The notes beneath the pieces are model-generated. The model saw only the letters and a program-made list of their open reading frames with translations. It did no database searches and was not told the DNA's origin. A DNA stretch of 64,000 nt, taken from the NCBI GenBank assembly GCA_963921195.1, contig OY992536.1, forward strand, positions 235,264,023 through 235,328,022, given 5' to 3'. This stretch comes from Pegoplata infirma. Taxonomy: Eukaryota > Arthropoda > Insecta > Diptera > Anthomyiidae. Shown in pieces: positions 9,421 to 20,897 of this stretch; within the stretch, counting starts at the first letter, position 1; each line of letters starts with the position of its first letter. A program made the translations under genes and the position numbers.

Positions 9421-11398
9421 ATACTAGCAGAGTACCCGGCGTTGCCCGAGGAATAAAAATTCGAAATTTTAATCAATAATTATGAAATTTGTGTTAATTT
9501 TTTTTTCTAAGAACAATTAAAAAAATCTATTTTTATTGAACAAAATTGAAACATTGAAGAAAATTGTTTTCCCCAAAATCGAATGTTAAAAATTTTATTA
9601 ATCTTTGTAAAGGAATCAAAGTATTTTGATTTGGATTGGATATTTTATTTTAATAAAAATTTATTTCCACGGTTAATATTTTTCAGAACAGAAAATATTT
9701 TTATTATTTTGAACATAAGTAGTAAAGATTTTTCAAAAGGGAAAGTCTCAAATCCTTAAAATATTTCTATTATCAAAGAAAAATTTTAACACGGAATGTG
9801 TTAAACTGAGACTTGTCAAGTTGACCCCAGTGTTTTTGTTAACTTGACCCTACGTATGTGGATCATTCTCCCATCAGACCTTTAAGTTATCTGGAAGGGG
9901 AAAAGTAAAAAAAACAAAATATTGTTATGTATTCATTTCTGAATTATTTTGATTTAATGCCTTTTAATTCAAAAACCCCCATGATATTTAGTTGTCCAAA
10001 CCCAATGGTTCTTTTTGGTCTATAAATCTTATGTTTAAACTTTTAGACAAATCTGACAAAATTAACTTGTGCCTTTGGGTGGTTAAATTTTTGGCCCAAA
10101 AAAAAAATTTTGCCATACAAACTAATTTTTTTTTTTTCAACTTTTTAATTTATTTATTTTTTTTAATAATGCTTTACTTGATTAAGCTTAATAATGACTA
10201 AAAATTTCATTTTGGAGGGATAACCCCTTCCTCTTCAAAATTTGCTTCGAAAAAAAATGTAGGTTGTTGGAGTCCTACTCTAAGAATTTTTAATTTTTTT
10301 TTTCTTAGTTTTGACTTGAAAGGATTTTAGCTGAGATGTATTCACATAAAAATATTATTCTTATCTGTGGCATTTTTATCGTGTTCTTAAATGTATAAAA
10401 AAATTATGAAAAATGCGTTTACACTTTTTTCAAATTTTATGTATTGTCAAAAAAAATTAATTTTGTAGCTATATGTTAAAATTTTTAGCCAAATCGGACA
10501 ATTTTAACCCGTGCCTCTGGGTGGTTTAAATTTTTTGTGAAAATAAAAAAAAAAAATTTAGGGTTAAACTTTTGCACTTCAGCGGCACATGTTAAAATTG
10601 TCCGATTTGGCTAAAAACTTAAATATAGAGTTCTTAGGCAAAAAGCAACCATAATTTGCCCAGCATTTGACGAAATTCGACAAAAGCCATTTTTTGTGAT
10701 AATAAAATGTGAGAAAGGTAAAAAGTGAATTTTTTGCTATATTTTAGAACGTGATAAAGACGTTACAGAAAGAAATAAGATTTTTGTGTTGATATGTATC
10801 ATTAAGAGCAACATCTCAAAGAAAAATTCTTTCGAGTCAAAAGTTTTGACTCAAAACTAAATAATTTTTTTTTTAATTTTTTAGAGTATGACTGCAACGG
10901 CCCTAAATTTTTTTTCGGAGTCAATTTTGAAGCGTTTATTCCACGAAAATTAAAGTAAAGTAAAATAGTAATTAAAAAAAAAAATAAAAAATCGAAAAAA
11001 AAATGTTGTTTGGTTTGTATGGAAAAAACGGTCTAGTTTTGTCCGATTTGGCTAAAAATTTTAACATAGAGTTTTTAGACCAAAACTAACCATAATTTGC
11101 CCGGCGATCGACAAAATTCGAAAAAAGTCATTGTTCGTGCCACCCTAATATACATAAATGGAATATCGGTAGTCAAAATTGAATTCGATCGACATAACTG
11201 GTTTTAAACTGAAAACTTTTTTATTAAACGTTCGGCTGTAAAAACATCAATTTACAGTTAATTCTCTTCTTCCAAAAAATCTTCTTCCAAAAAGTTGTCC
11301 CTAACATTCGGTTTTTTAAATGTTCAAGACGTAAATAAATTCTTTCGAATAGTGTTTTTTATTTTAAATTTGAAATATCGAACCGTGAGTTTTATAAT
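9421..11398 (+). repeat. 1978-bp unit, tandem copy 1
   Basis: Starts ATACTAGCAGAGTACCCGGC and ends GTGAGTTTTATAAT. The following 1979 bp repeat it almost base for base. The start and the T/A-rich ATAAT end resemble the ends of a dispersed repeat widely seen in insects (ACTAGCNGNNTACCCGGC start); I cannot name it reliably. Inside are repeated AATCGGACAATTTTAACCCG and TTGTCCGATTTGGCTAAAAA words in both orientations, which are also found at 45775-46280. A 69-codon frame at 9992 recurs 1978 bp later only because the unit is duplicated. Confidence 0.9.
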
Positions 11399-13377
11399 AT
11401 ACTAGCAGAGTACCCGGCGTTGCCCGAGGAATAAAAATTCGAAATTTTAATCAATAATTATGAAATTTGTGTTAATTTTTTTTTCTAAGAACAATTAAAA
11501 AAATCTATTTTTATTGAACAAAATTGAAACATTGAAGAAAATTGTTTTCCCCAAAATCGAATGTTAAAAATTTTATTAATCTTTGTAAAGGAATCAAAGT
11601 ATTTTGATTTGGATTGGATATTTTATTTTAATAAAAATTTATTTCCACGGTTAATATTTTTCAGAACAGAAAATATTTTTATTATTTTGAACATAAGTAG
11701 TAAAGATTTTTCAAAAGGGAAAGTCTCAAATCCTTAAAATATTTCTATTATCAAAGAAAAATTTTAACACGGAATGTGTTAAACTGAGACTTGTCAAGTT
11801 GACCCCAGTGTTTTTGTTAACTTGACCCTACGTATGTGGATCATTCTCCCATCAGACCTTTAAGTTATCTGGAAGGGGAAAAGTAAAAAAAACAAAATAT
11901 TGTTATGTATTCATTTCTGAATTATTTTGATTTAATGCCTTTTAATTCAAAAACCCCCATGATATTTAGTTGTCCAAACCCAATGGTTCTTTTTGGTCTA
12001 TAAATCTTATGTTTAAACTTTTAGACAAATCTGACAAAATTAACTTGTGCCTTTGGGTGGTTAAATTTTTGGCCCAAAAAAAAAATTTTGCCATACAAAC
12101 TAATTTTTTTTTTTTCAACTTTTTAATTTATTTATTTTTTTTTAATAATGCTTTACTTGATTAAGCTTAATAATGACTAAAAATTTCATTTTGGAGGGAT
12201 AACCCCTTCCTCTTCAAAATTTGCTTCGAAAAAAAATGTAGGTTGTTGGAGTCCTACTCTAAGAATTTTTAATTTTTTTTTTCTTAGTTTTGACTTGAAA
12301 GGATTTTAGCTGAGATGTATTCACATAAAAATATTATTCTTATCTGTGGCATTTTTATCGTGTTCTTAAATGTATAAAAAAATTATGAAAAATGCGTTTA
12401 CACTTTTTTCAAATTTTATGTATTGTCAAAAAAAATTAATTTTGTAGCTATATGTTAAAATTTTTAGCCAAATCGGACAATTTTAACCCGTGCCTCTGGG
12501 TGGTTTAAATTTTTTGTGAAAATAAAAAAAAAAAATTTAGGGTTAAACTTTTGCACTTCAGCGGCACATGTTAAAATTGTCCGATTTGGCTAAAAACTTA
12601 AATATAGAGTTCTTAGGCAAAAAGCAACCATAATTTGCCCAGCATTTGACGAAATTCGACAAAAGCCATTTTTTGTGATAATAAAATGTGAGAAAGGTAA
12701 AAAGTGAATTTTTTGCTATATTTTAGAACGTGATAAAGACGTTACAGAAAGAAATAAGATTTTTGTGTTGATATGTATCATTAAGAGCAACATCTCAAAG
12801 AAAAATTCTTTCGAGTCAAAAGTTTTGACTCAAAACTAAATAATTTTTTTTTTAATTTTTTAGAGTATGACTGCAACGGCCCTAAATTTTTTTTCGGAGT
12901 CAATTTTGAAGCGTTTATTCCACGAAAATTAAAGTAAAGTAAAATAGTAATTAAAAAAAAAAATAAAAAATCGAAAAAAAAATGTTGTTTGGTTTGTATG
13001 GAAAAAACGGTCTAGTTTTGTCCGATTTGGCTAAAAATTTTAACATAGAGTTTTTAGACCAAAACTAACCATAATTTGCCCGGCGATCGACAAAATTCGA
13101 AAAAAGTCATTGTTCGTGCCACCCTAATATACATAAATGGAATATCGGTAGTCAAAATTGAATTCGATCGACATAACTGGTTTTAAACTGAAAACTTTTT
13201 TATTAAACGTTCGGCTGTAAAAACATCAATTTACAGTTAATTCTCTTCTTCCAAAAAATCTTCTTCCAAAAAGTTGTCCCTAACATTCGGTTTTTTAAAT
13301 GTTCAAGACGTAAATAAATTCTTTCGAATAGTGTTTTTTATTTTAAATTTGAAATATCGAACCGTGAGTTTTATAAT
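11399..13377 (+). repeat. 1979-bp unit, tandem copy 2
   Basis: Head-to-tail copy of 9421-11398. The one length difference I located is a single extra T in a T-run near 12140, which turns a 69-codon chance frame into a 64-codon one. The junction TTTTATAAT/ATACTAGC joins unit end to unit start without spacer, as expected from unequal exchange or rolling amplification. Confidence 0.9.
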
Positions 13378-16300
13378 ATATGAGGTACAGATCCCCGAAC
13401 AGTGATAAAACTGAATGCCCAAGGCGTGTTAATGAACTAATTTAAAAAACTGAAAAGGCTAAGTTGTTTGTTAAAAAAAGAGCTTTCCAATAGTGCCATT
13501 CACATTAAAATCTGACTTATTGTGTCTTTTTAAAAGCGGAAAAACTGATTTTTTTTTCATATTTTGGCATTTTCAAAAGTCCCTCTTAAACGATATCAAA
13601 ACATTCTATAGCATATAATCTTAGTTGGAATGAAAGCTTTATTATGGTTTTTATCTCATCAAAATCGGTTCAGTAGTTTCTTCAAACACCGGTGACAAAG
13701 AAAATTTTCGCGAAAAGTGCGTTTTATAATATAGTATAGATGAGGTACAGATCCCTGAACAGTGATAAAACTGAATGCCCAAGGCGTGTTAATGAACTAA
13801 TTTAAAAAACTGAAAAGGCTAAGTTGTTTGTTAAAAAAAGAGCTTTCCAATGGTGCCATTCACATTAAAATCAGACTTATTGTGTCTTTTTAAAAGCGGA
13901 AAAACTGATTTTTTTTTTCATATTTTGGCATTTTCAAAAGTCCCTCTTAACCGATATCAAAACATTCTATAGCCTATAATCTTAGTTGGAATGAAAGCTT
14001 TATTATGGTTTTTATCTCATCAAAATCGGTTAAGTAGTTTCTTCAAACACCGGTGGCAAAGAAAATTTTCGCGAAAAGTGCGTTTTATAATATAGTATAG
14101 ATGAGGTACAGATCCCTGAACAGTGATAAAACTGAATGCCCAAGGCGTGTTAATGAACTAATTTAAAAAACTGAAAAGGCTAAGTTGTTTGTTAAAAAAA
14201 GAGCTTTTAAATGGTGCCATTCACATTAAAATCAGACTTATTGTGTCTTTTTAAAAGCGGAAAAACTGATTTGTTTTTCATATTTTGGCATTTTCAAAAG
14301 TCCCTCTTAACCGATATCAAAACATTCTATAGCCTATAATCTTAGTTGGAATGAAAGCTTTATTATGGTTTTTATCTCATCAAAATCGGTTCAGTAGTTT
14401 CTTCAAACACCGGTGACAAAGAAAATTTTCGCGAAAAGTGCGTTTTATAATATAGTATAGATGAGGTACAGATCCCCGAACAGTGATAAAACTGAATGCC
14501 CAAGGCGTGTTAATGAACTAATTTAAAAAACTGAAAAGGCTAAGTTGTTTGTTAAAAAAAGAGCTTTCCAATAGTGCCATTCACATTAAAATCTGACTTA
14601 TTGTGTCTTTTTAAAAGCGGAAAAACTGATTTTTTTTCATATTTTGGCATTTTCAAAAGTCCCTCTTAAACGATATCAAAACATTCTATAGCATATAATC
14701 TTAGTTGGAATGAAAGCTTTATTATGGTTTTTATCTCATCAAAATCGGTTCAGTAGTTTCTTCAAACACCGGTGACAAAGAAAATTTTCGCGAAAAGTGC
14801 GTTTTATAATATAGTATAGATGAGGTACAGATCCCTGAACAGTGATAAAACTGAATGCCCAAGGCGTGTTAATGAACTAATTTAAAAAACTGAAAAGGCT
14901 AAGTTGTTTGTTAAAAAAAGAGCTTTCCAATGGTGCCATTCACATTAAAATCAGACTTATTGTGTCTTTTTAAAAGCGGAAAAACTGATTTTTTTTTTCA
15001 TATTTTGGCATTTTCAAAAGTCCCTCTTAACCGATATCAAAACATTCTATAGCCTATAATCTTAGTTGGAATGAAAGCTTTATTATGGTTTTTATCTCAT
15101 CAAAATCGGTTAAGTAGTTTCTTCAAACACCGGTGGCAAAGAAAATTTTCGCGAAAAGTGCGTTTTATAATATAGTATAGATGAGGTACAGATCCCTGAA
15201 CAGTGATAAAACTGAATGCCCAAGGCGTGTTAATGAACTAATTTAAAAAACTGAAAAGGCTAAGTTGTTTGTTAAAAAAAGAGCTTTTAAATGGTGCCAT
15301 TCACATTAAAATCAGACTTATTGTGTCTTTTTAAAAGCGGAAAAACTGATTTTTTTTTCATATTTTGGCATTTTCAAAAGTCCCTCTTAACCGATATCAA
15401 AACATTCTATAGCCTATAATCTTAGTTGGAATGAAAGCTTTATTATGGTTTTTATCTCATCAAAATCGGTTCAGTAGTTTCTTCAAACACCGGTGACAAA
15501 GAAAATTTTCGCGAAAAGTGCGTTTTATAATATAGTATAGATGAGGTACAGATCCCCGAACAGTGATAAAACTGAATGCCCAAGGCGTGTTAATGAACTA
15601 ATTTAAAAAACTGAAAAGGCTAAGTTGTTTGTTAAAAAAAGAGCTTTCCAATAGTGCCATTCACATTAAAATCTGACTTATTGTGTCTTTTTAAAAGCGG
15701 AAAAACTGATTTTTTTTTCATATTTTGGCATTTTCAAAAGTCCCTCTTAAACGATATCAAAACATTCTATAGCATATAATCTTAGTTGGAATGAAAGCTT
15801 TATTATGGTTTTTATCTCATCAAAATCGGTTCAGTAGTTTCTTCAAACACCGGTGACAAAGAAAATTTTCGCGAAAAGTGCGTTTTATAATATAGTATAG
15901 ATGAGGTACAGATCCCTGAACAGTGATAAAACTGAATGCCCAAGGCGTGTTAATGAACTAATTTAAAAAACTGAAAAGGCTAAGTTGTTTGTTAAAAAAA
16001 GAGCTTTCCAATGGTGCCATTCACATTAAAATCAGACTTATTGTGTCTTTTTAAAAGCGGAAAAACTGATTTTTTTTTTCATATTTTGGCATTTTCAAAA
16101 GTCCCTCTTAACCGATATCAAAACATTCTATAGCCTATAATCTTAGTTGGAATGAAAGCTTTATTATGGTTTTTATCTCATCAAAATCGGTTAAGTAGTT
16201 TCTTCAAACACCGGTGGCAAAGAAAATTTTCGCGAAAAGTGCGTTTTATAATATAGTATAGATGAGGTACAGATCCCTGAACAGTGATAAAACTGAATGC

Positions 16301-17702
16301 CCAAGGCGTGTTAATGAACTAATTTAAAAAACTGAAAAGGCTAAGTTGTTTGTTAAAAAAAGAGCTTTTAAATGGTGCCATTCACATTAAAATCAGACTT
16401 ATTGTGTCTTTTTAAAAGCGGAAAAACTGATTTTTTTTTCATATTTTGGCATTTTCAAAAGTCCCTCTTAACCGATATCAAAACATTCTATAGCCTATAA
16501 TCTTAGTTGGAATGAAAGCTTTATTATGGTTTTTATCTCATCAAAATCGGTTCAGTAGTTTCTTCAAACACCGGTGACAAAGAAAATTTTCGCGAAAAGT
16601 GCGTTTTATAATATAGTATAGATGAGGTACAGATCCCCGAACAGTGATAAAACTGAATGCCCAAGGCGTGTTAATGAACTAATTTAAAAAACTGAAAAGG
16701 CTAAGTTGTTTGTTAAAAAAAGAGCTTTCCAATAGTGCCATTCACATTAAAATCTGACTTATTGTGTCTTTTTAAAAGCGGAAAAACTGATTTTTTTTCA
16801 TATTTTGGCATTTTCAAAAGTCCCTCTTAAACGATATCAAAACATTCTATAGCATATAATCTTAGTTGGAATGAAAGCTTTATTATGGTTTTTATCTCAT
16901 CAAAATCGGTTCAGTAGTTTCTTCAAACACCGGTGACAAAGAAAATTTTCGCGAAAAGTGCGTTTTATAATATAGTATAGATGAGGTACAGATCCCTGAA
17001 CAGTGATAAAACTGAATGCCCAAGGCGTGTTAATGAACTAATTTAAAAAACTGAAAAGGCTAAGTTGTTTGTTAAAAAAAGAGCTTTCCAATGGTGCCAT
17101 TCACATTAAAATCAGACTTATTGTGTCTTTTTAAAAGCGGAAAAACTGATTTTTTTTTTCATATTTTGGCATTTTCAAAAGTCCCTCTTAACCGATATCA
17201 AAACATTCTATAGCCTATAATCTTAGTTGGAATGAAAGCTTTATTATGGTTTTTATCTCATCAAAATCGGTTAAGTAGTTTCTTCAAACACCGGTGGCAA
17301 AGAAAATTTTCGCGAAAAGTGCGTTTTATAATATAGTATAGATGAGGTACAGATCCCTGAACAGTGATAAAACTGAATGCCCAAGGCGTGTTAATGAACT
17401 AATTTAAAAAACTGAAAAGGCTAAGTTGTTTGTTAAAAAAAGAGCTTTTAAATGGTGCCATTCACATTAAAATCAGACTTATTGTGTCTTTTTAAAAGCG
17501 GAAAAACTGATTTTTTTTTCATATTTTGGCATTTTCAAAAGTCCCTCTTAACCGATATCAAAACATTCTATAGCCTATAATCTTAGTTGGAATGAAAGCT
17601 TTATTATGGTTTTTATCTCATCAAAATCGGTTCAGTAGTTTCTTCAAACACCGGTGACAAAGAAAATTTTCGCGAAAAGTGCGTTTTATAATATAGTATA
17701 GA
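13378..17702 (+). repeat. Satellite array: three-monomer higher-order repeat, four copies
   Basis: Twelve ~360-bp monomers start with TGAGGTACAGATCCC at 13381, 13741, 14102, 14462, 14821, 15182, 15542, 15902, 16263, 16623, 16982 and 17343. Three types alternate strictly. A has ATCCCCGAAC, AATAGTGCC, ATCTGAC, GCATATAATC and GGTTCAGTAG. B has ATCCCTGAAC, GGTTAAGTAG and GGTGGCAA. C has CTTTTAAATGGTGCC with GGTTCAGTAG and GGTGACAA. The order is ABC-ABC-ABC-ABC, giving a ~1080-bp higher-order unit starting at 13381, 14462, 15542 and 16623. Copies of the same type are nearly identical and differ mainly in T-run length. Every monomer ends GCGTTTTATAATATAGTATA. Confidence 0.97.
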
Positions 17703-18438
17703 TAAGGCACAGATTCCCGAACAGTGGTAAAATTAAATGGCCAAGGCGTGTTAATGGACTTATTTAAAAACTGAAAAGGCTAAGTTGTTTGTTAAAAAAA
17801 GAGCTTTCCAATGGTGCCATTCATATTAAAATCTGGCTTTTTGTGTCTTTTTAAAAGCGGAAAAACAGTTTTTTTTTTCATATTTTGGCATTTTCGAAAG
17901 TCCGCCTTAACCAATATCAAAACATTCTATAGCCTATAATCTAAGTTGGAATAAAAGCTTTATTTTGGTTTTTATCTGATCAAAATCGGTTCAGTAGTCT
18001 CTTCAAACACCGGTGACAAAGAAAATTTTCGCGAAAAGTGCGTTTTATAATATAGTATAGATATAGAAAAGTACAGATGAGGTACAGATCCCCGAACAGT
18101 GATAAAACTGAATGCCCAAGGCGTGTTAATGAACTAATTTAAAAAACTGAAAAGGCTAAGTTGTTTGTTAAAAAAAGAGCTTTCCAATGGTGCTATTCAC
18201 ATTTAAATCTGAGTTATTGTGTCTTTTTAAAAGCGGAAAAACTGATTTTTTTTCCATATTTTCACATTTTTGAAAGTCCCCCTTAACCGATATCAAAACA
18301 TTCTATAGCCTATAATCTAAGTTGGAATGAAAGCTTTATTATGGTTTTTATCTGATCAAAATCGGTTCAGTAGTTTCTTCAAACACCGGTGACAAAAAAA
18401 ATTTTTGCGAAAAGTGCGTTTTATAATATAGTATAGAT
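17703..18438 (+). repeat. Two diverged edge monomers of the satellite
   Basis: The monomers at 17703 and 18078 share the ~360-bp plan but carry many private changes (for example AAGGCACAGATTCCCGAACA at 17705 and CACATTTTTGAAAGTCCCCC near 18270). A 15-bp insertion separates them. Neither belongs to type A, B or C. Divergent monomers at the edge of a homogenised block are the usual pattern when exchange acts on the centre of an array. The array ends with GTATAGAT at 18438. Confidence 0.9.
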
Positions 18439-18451
18439 TTATTACATAAAT

Positions 18452-18660
18452 TCTCATTATGTCTACCTACACACGAATATAAGACTTTATGTTTTGCCAC
18501 TAACGATTGTCAATTTGCTAAGTACTCTTGACAATGAAATTTGACAAATTCCGAAACACGTATCGAGTAAGTCTTGCAAAATGACCAAAACAATCAATTT
18601 AAAACAAACCACTTTATAAATAGTTTCTTGAAAATTGTTACTTTGACAATTTTATCCTAA
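18452..18660 (+). repeat. Dispersed repeat, pair with 31655-31830
   Basis: CTTGACAATGAAATTTGACA, AAATTCCGAAACACGTATCG, TAAGTCTTGCAAAA and TTCTTGAAAATTGTT recur in the same order and orientation at 31690-31800 with modest divergence. The class is unknown. Confidence 0.75.
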
Positions 18661-18739
18661 TGATTAGTAGGTTAGGTTATCTCAAAATTTTGAACACCTC
18701 GCATAGACCGGCTGGTCCATAGCAATACCACATGTTCCT

Positions 18740-19020
18740 TCAGCGACGAGGATAAAACGCGTTAGTCCATGTTGCAAACAATTTAACGCGCATAAGGTCC
18801 ATAACTGCGATTTCTTCCAGATTCTCGAGTTCTGCTTTGCCTAAAATTTGTTTGCGATGTCTGGCCAATGCGGGGCATTTGCACAGGATATGTTCAACCT
18901 GGCAATATGAACAAATATGAACAAAGTCCCCTACCCCATATGCACACAGTTTTGCAAGCTCATCAGCCTTCTCGTTCCCGTCTACTGATTAGTAAAAGAA
19001 ATATGACCTTGAGCTAGAAT
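18740..19020 (-). pseudogene. Non-LTR retrotransposon ORF2 relic: RNase H end plus Cys-His C-terminus
   Basis: Reading the minus strand from 18985 to the TGA at 18742-18740 gives 81 codons in one frame. The start holds GNEKADELAKL, the conserved end of the RNase H domain (the D is a catalytic position in this family). About 20 residues later comes EHILCKCPALARHRKQILG, the Cys-Cys-His C-terminal motif of ORF2 in LOA/R1/Jockey-type retrotransposons. The frame ends normally shortly after. Upstream, residues like GH and an aromatic of the preceding RNase H strand are visible only after a one-base frame change near 18986, and no reverse transcriptase follows to 19.1 kb. It is therefore a 5'-truncated, frameshifted fossil. 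Clade assignment is tentative. Confidence 0.88.
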
Positions 19021-19070
19021 CTTACTCGAAATATAATTTTAAAGGTCGAATAATAAATAATTTTTATTAA
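19021..19070. other. Short unassigned spacer
   Basis: AT-rich sequence between the retrotransposon relic and the next MITE. Nothing recognisable. Confidence 0.4.
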
Positions 19071-19815
19071 CCCGAGTAAAAAAGATCATATATAATTATA
19101 TATAGTTTTATATATACATATATTATTTTGTAAAACTATATGTATTTTTTGTTGCATCATATGTGATTTTATATATTTGCACTTCTAATTTGTTTCTTAT
19201 ATAAAATTATATAACAGAAAATATTGACTTTTATATAATAACATATGATTTAAAGTTCGTTTATATAATTACATATGAACTTTAAAATTCTGTCTTCTTT
19301 TTTATATAATTTGATAAAACAAAATATTTGAAGAAATTTTATATAAAACTTTATGCAGCTGTTTTTAAATTATATGTTATCTTATATGAGTAAAATTTAA
19401 AAAAAAATCTAAGTCCTTTACATATAATTTAATATAACTTTTGAAAATTTTCTAAGTCCAGATGTTTTTTTTTTTGAAAATTTTCAAAGTCCTAAAAATA
19501 TTTTTGAAAATTTTTAAGTCCTGGAAACAAATTTTTTTGTCAATTTTTTGCGTTTTGGGGGAAAACATTTTTTTCTTATATATAAATATATTTAATTATA
19601 TATAATTGCATCAATTTTATACAAAAAAGGGTCCAATTTTCGCATATAACTATATAAAATTATATTAAAATTATATCAAATTTGATCAGATTTGATCAAA
19701 TTTGATAAGTTTTTATATCGTTTTATCGACTCATTTTTCGCATTAAACTATATATGATTATATATGATGGCTTTATATAATTTTATATGAATATATATAA
19801 TCTTTTTTACTCGGG
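19071..19815. mobile_element. AT-rich MITE with CCCGAGTAAAAA ends (copy 1)
   Basis: Begins CCCGAGTAAAAAAGATCATA and ends TATAATCTTTTTTACTCGGG, a terminal inverted repeat. The interior is almost wholly TATATAATTATATA-type sequence, with a middle patch carrying AAATTTTCAAAGTCCT words. Further copies are 39019-39715 (complete) and two incomplete ones starting at 24067 and 24293. No coding capacity. I could not settle the target duplication. Confidence 0.85.
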
Positions 19816-19933
19816 AATTTAAAAATTAAAACAGAATTTTACTAAAATCTTTCTATGAGAGTATCCTACATTATAAACGCACACACATTCACATATAAAG
19901 AAAATTTTGGCAGCCATTTTGCTTTATATGTAT

Positions 19934-20665
19934 TAGACTGCCCAGAAAAAAAGCGAAGTTTTTATTTTCTTGGGGGATACCTGCAAATTTTGTTCCTTTT
20001 TGTGCAAAAAAATTTCTGTTTTTTTTTGGGATTTTTAAAATAATATCTAGAGGTCGCGATCTCGCGTTTTATAACGATTTATTTTTTTTGAGTTTTTTAT
20101 TATTTTAAATTGTTAAATATGATTAATATGATAAAATATTAATAATTTCAGACAAAAAAAATTAAATTAAAAATTAAATATCGCTCATTCCATGAGATGT
20201 CTCCCAGCATCTAATCAAATGATCTTTAATTTATTTCAAATTTTGCACACATGAAGACTATGAAGCTATTAAAATAAATCAGTTGTTAGTTCCGAGAAAA
20301 TCCGTGAATTCGCGAATATATTCGCGTTCGCGAATTCGTGGATTTTAGCGAAACTAAAAACGAATTTATTTTAATTGCTCCATAGTGTACCTGTGTGCGA
20401 AATTTCAAATAAATTAAAGAACATTTTTTTAGATGCTGAGAGACATCTCATGGAATGAGCGATATTTAATTTTTAATTTAATTTTTCTTTGTCTGAAATT
20501 ATTAATATTTTATCATATTAATCATATTTAACAATTTAAAATAATAAAAAACTCAAAAAAAATAAATCGTTATAAAACACGAGATCGCGACCTCTAGATA
20601 TTATTTTAAAAATCCCAAAAAAAAACCCAAGAAAATAACAACTTTGTTTTTTTCTGGGCAGTCTA
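19934..20665. mobile_element. Foldback MITE with 8-bp target duplication
   Basis: Terminal inverted repeats start TAGACTGCCCAGAAAAAAA on both strands (19 identical bases). The element is a near-complete palindrome centred at about 20315. Arms of ~320 bp include TATCTAGAGGTCGCGATCTC and GCTCATTCCATGAGATGTCT and their complements; the left arm has about 45 extra bases near 19970-20015. ATATGTAT directly flanks both ends (19926-19933 and 20666-20673). An 8-bp duplication fits hAT or P-type transposases, but the end TAGAC does not fit the hAT consensus, so the superfamily is open. No protein is encoded. Confidence 0.93.
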
Positions 20666-20673
20666 ATATGTAT

Positions 20674-20897
20674 ATTTGTTTTTGTTTTCGTCATCATCAC
20701 CATCATCATTGAGAATATCGCATAGTCGTCACTATGAAATTGTTTTTGTAGCCGTTGTTTGTGTTTTCCTTCTACTTCTACTTTTTTTATTTGTTTGGTT
20801 TTTAAATGCTATTTGATAATTCCGTTTATACCCATTGATGACGGTCTCAGTCCGTCGGTCTTCCTTCATACAATGTGTGACTATAAAATTCCACCAC
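20674..20897. other. Unique spacer
   Basis: Contains a short CATCATCACCATCATCATTG run and otherwise ordinary AT-rich sequence. No gene or repeat partner seen. Confidence 0.45.

Noticed and set aside
9992..12164. Two nearly identical 64-69 codon proteins
   Set aside because: The frames are repeated because the 1978-bp unit is duplicated. A T-run length difference changes their C-termini without any sign of selection.
13381..18438. CRISPR-like regular repetition
   Set aside because: Units are ~360 bp with no short repeat/unique spacer alternation, in a eukaryotic sequence. This is a satellite.
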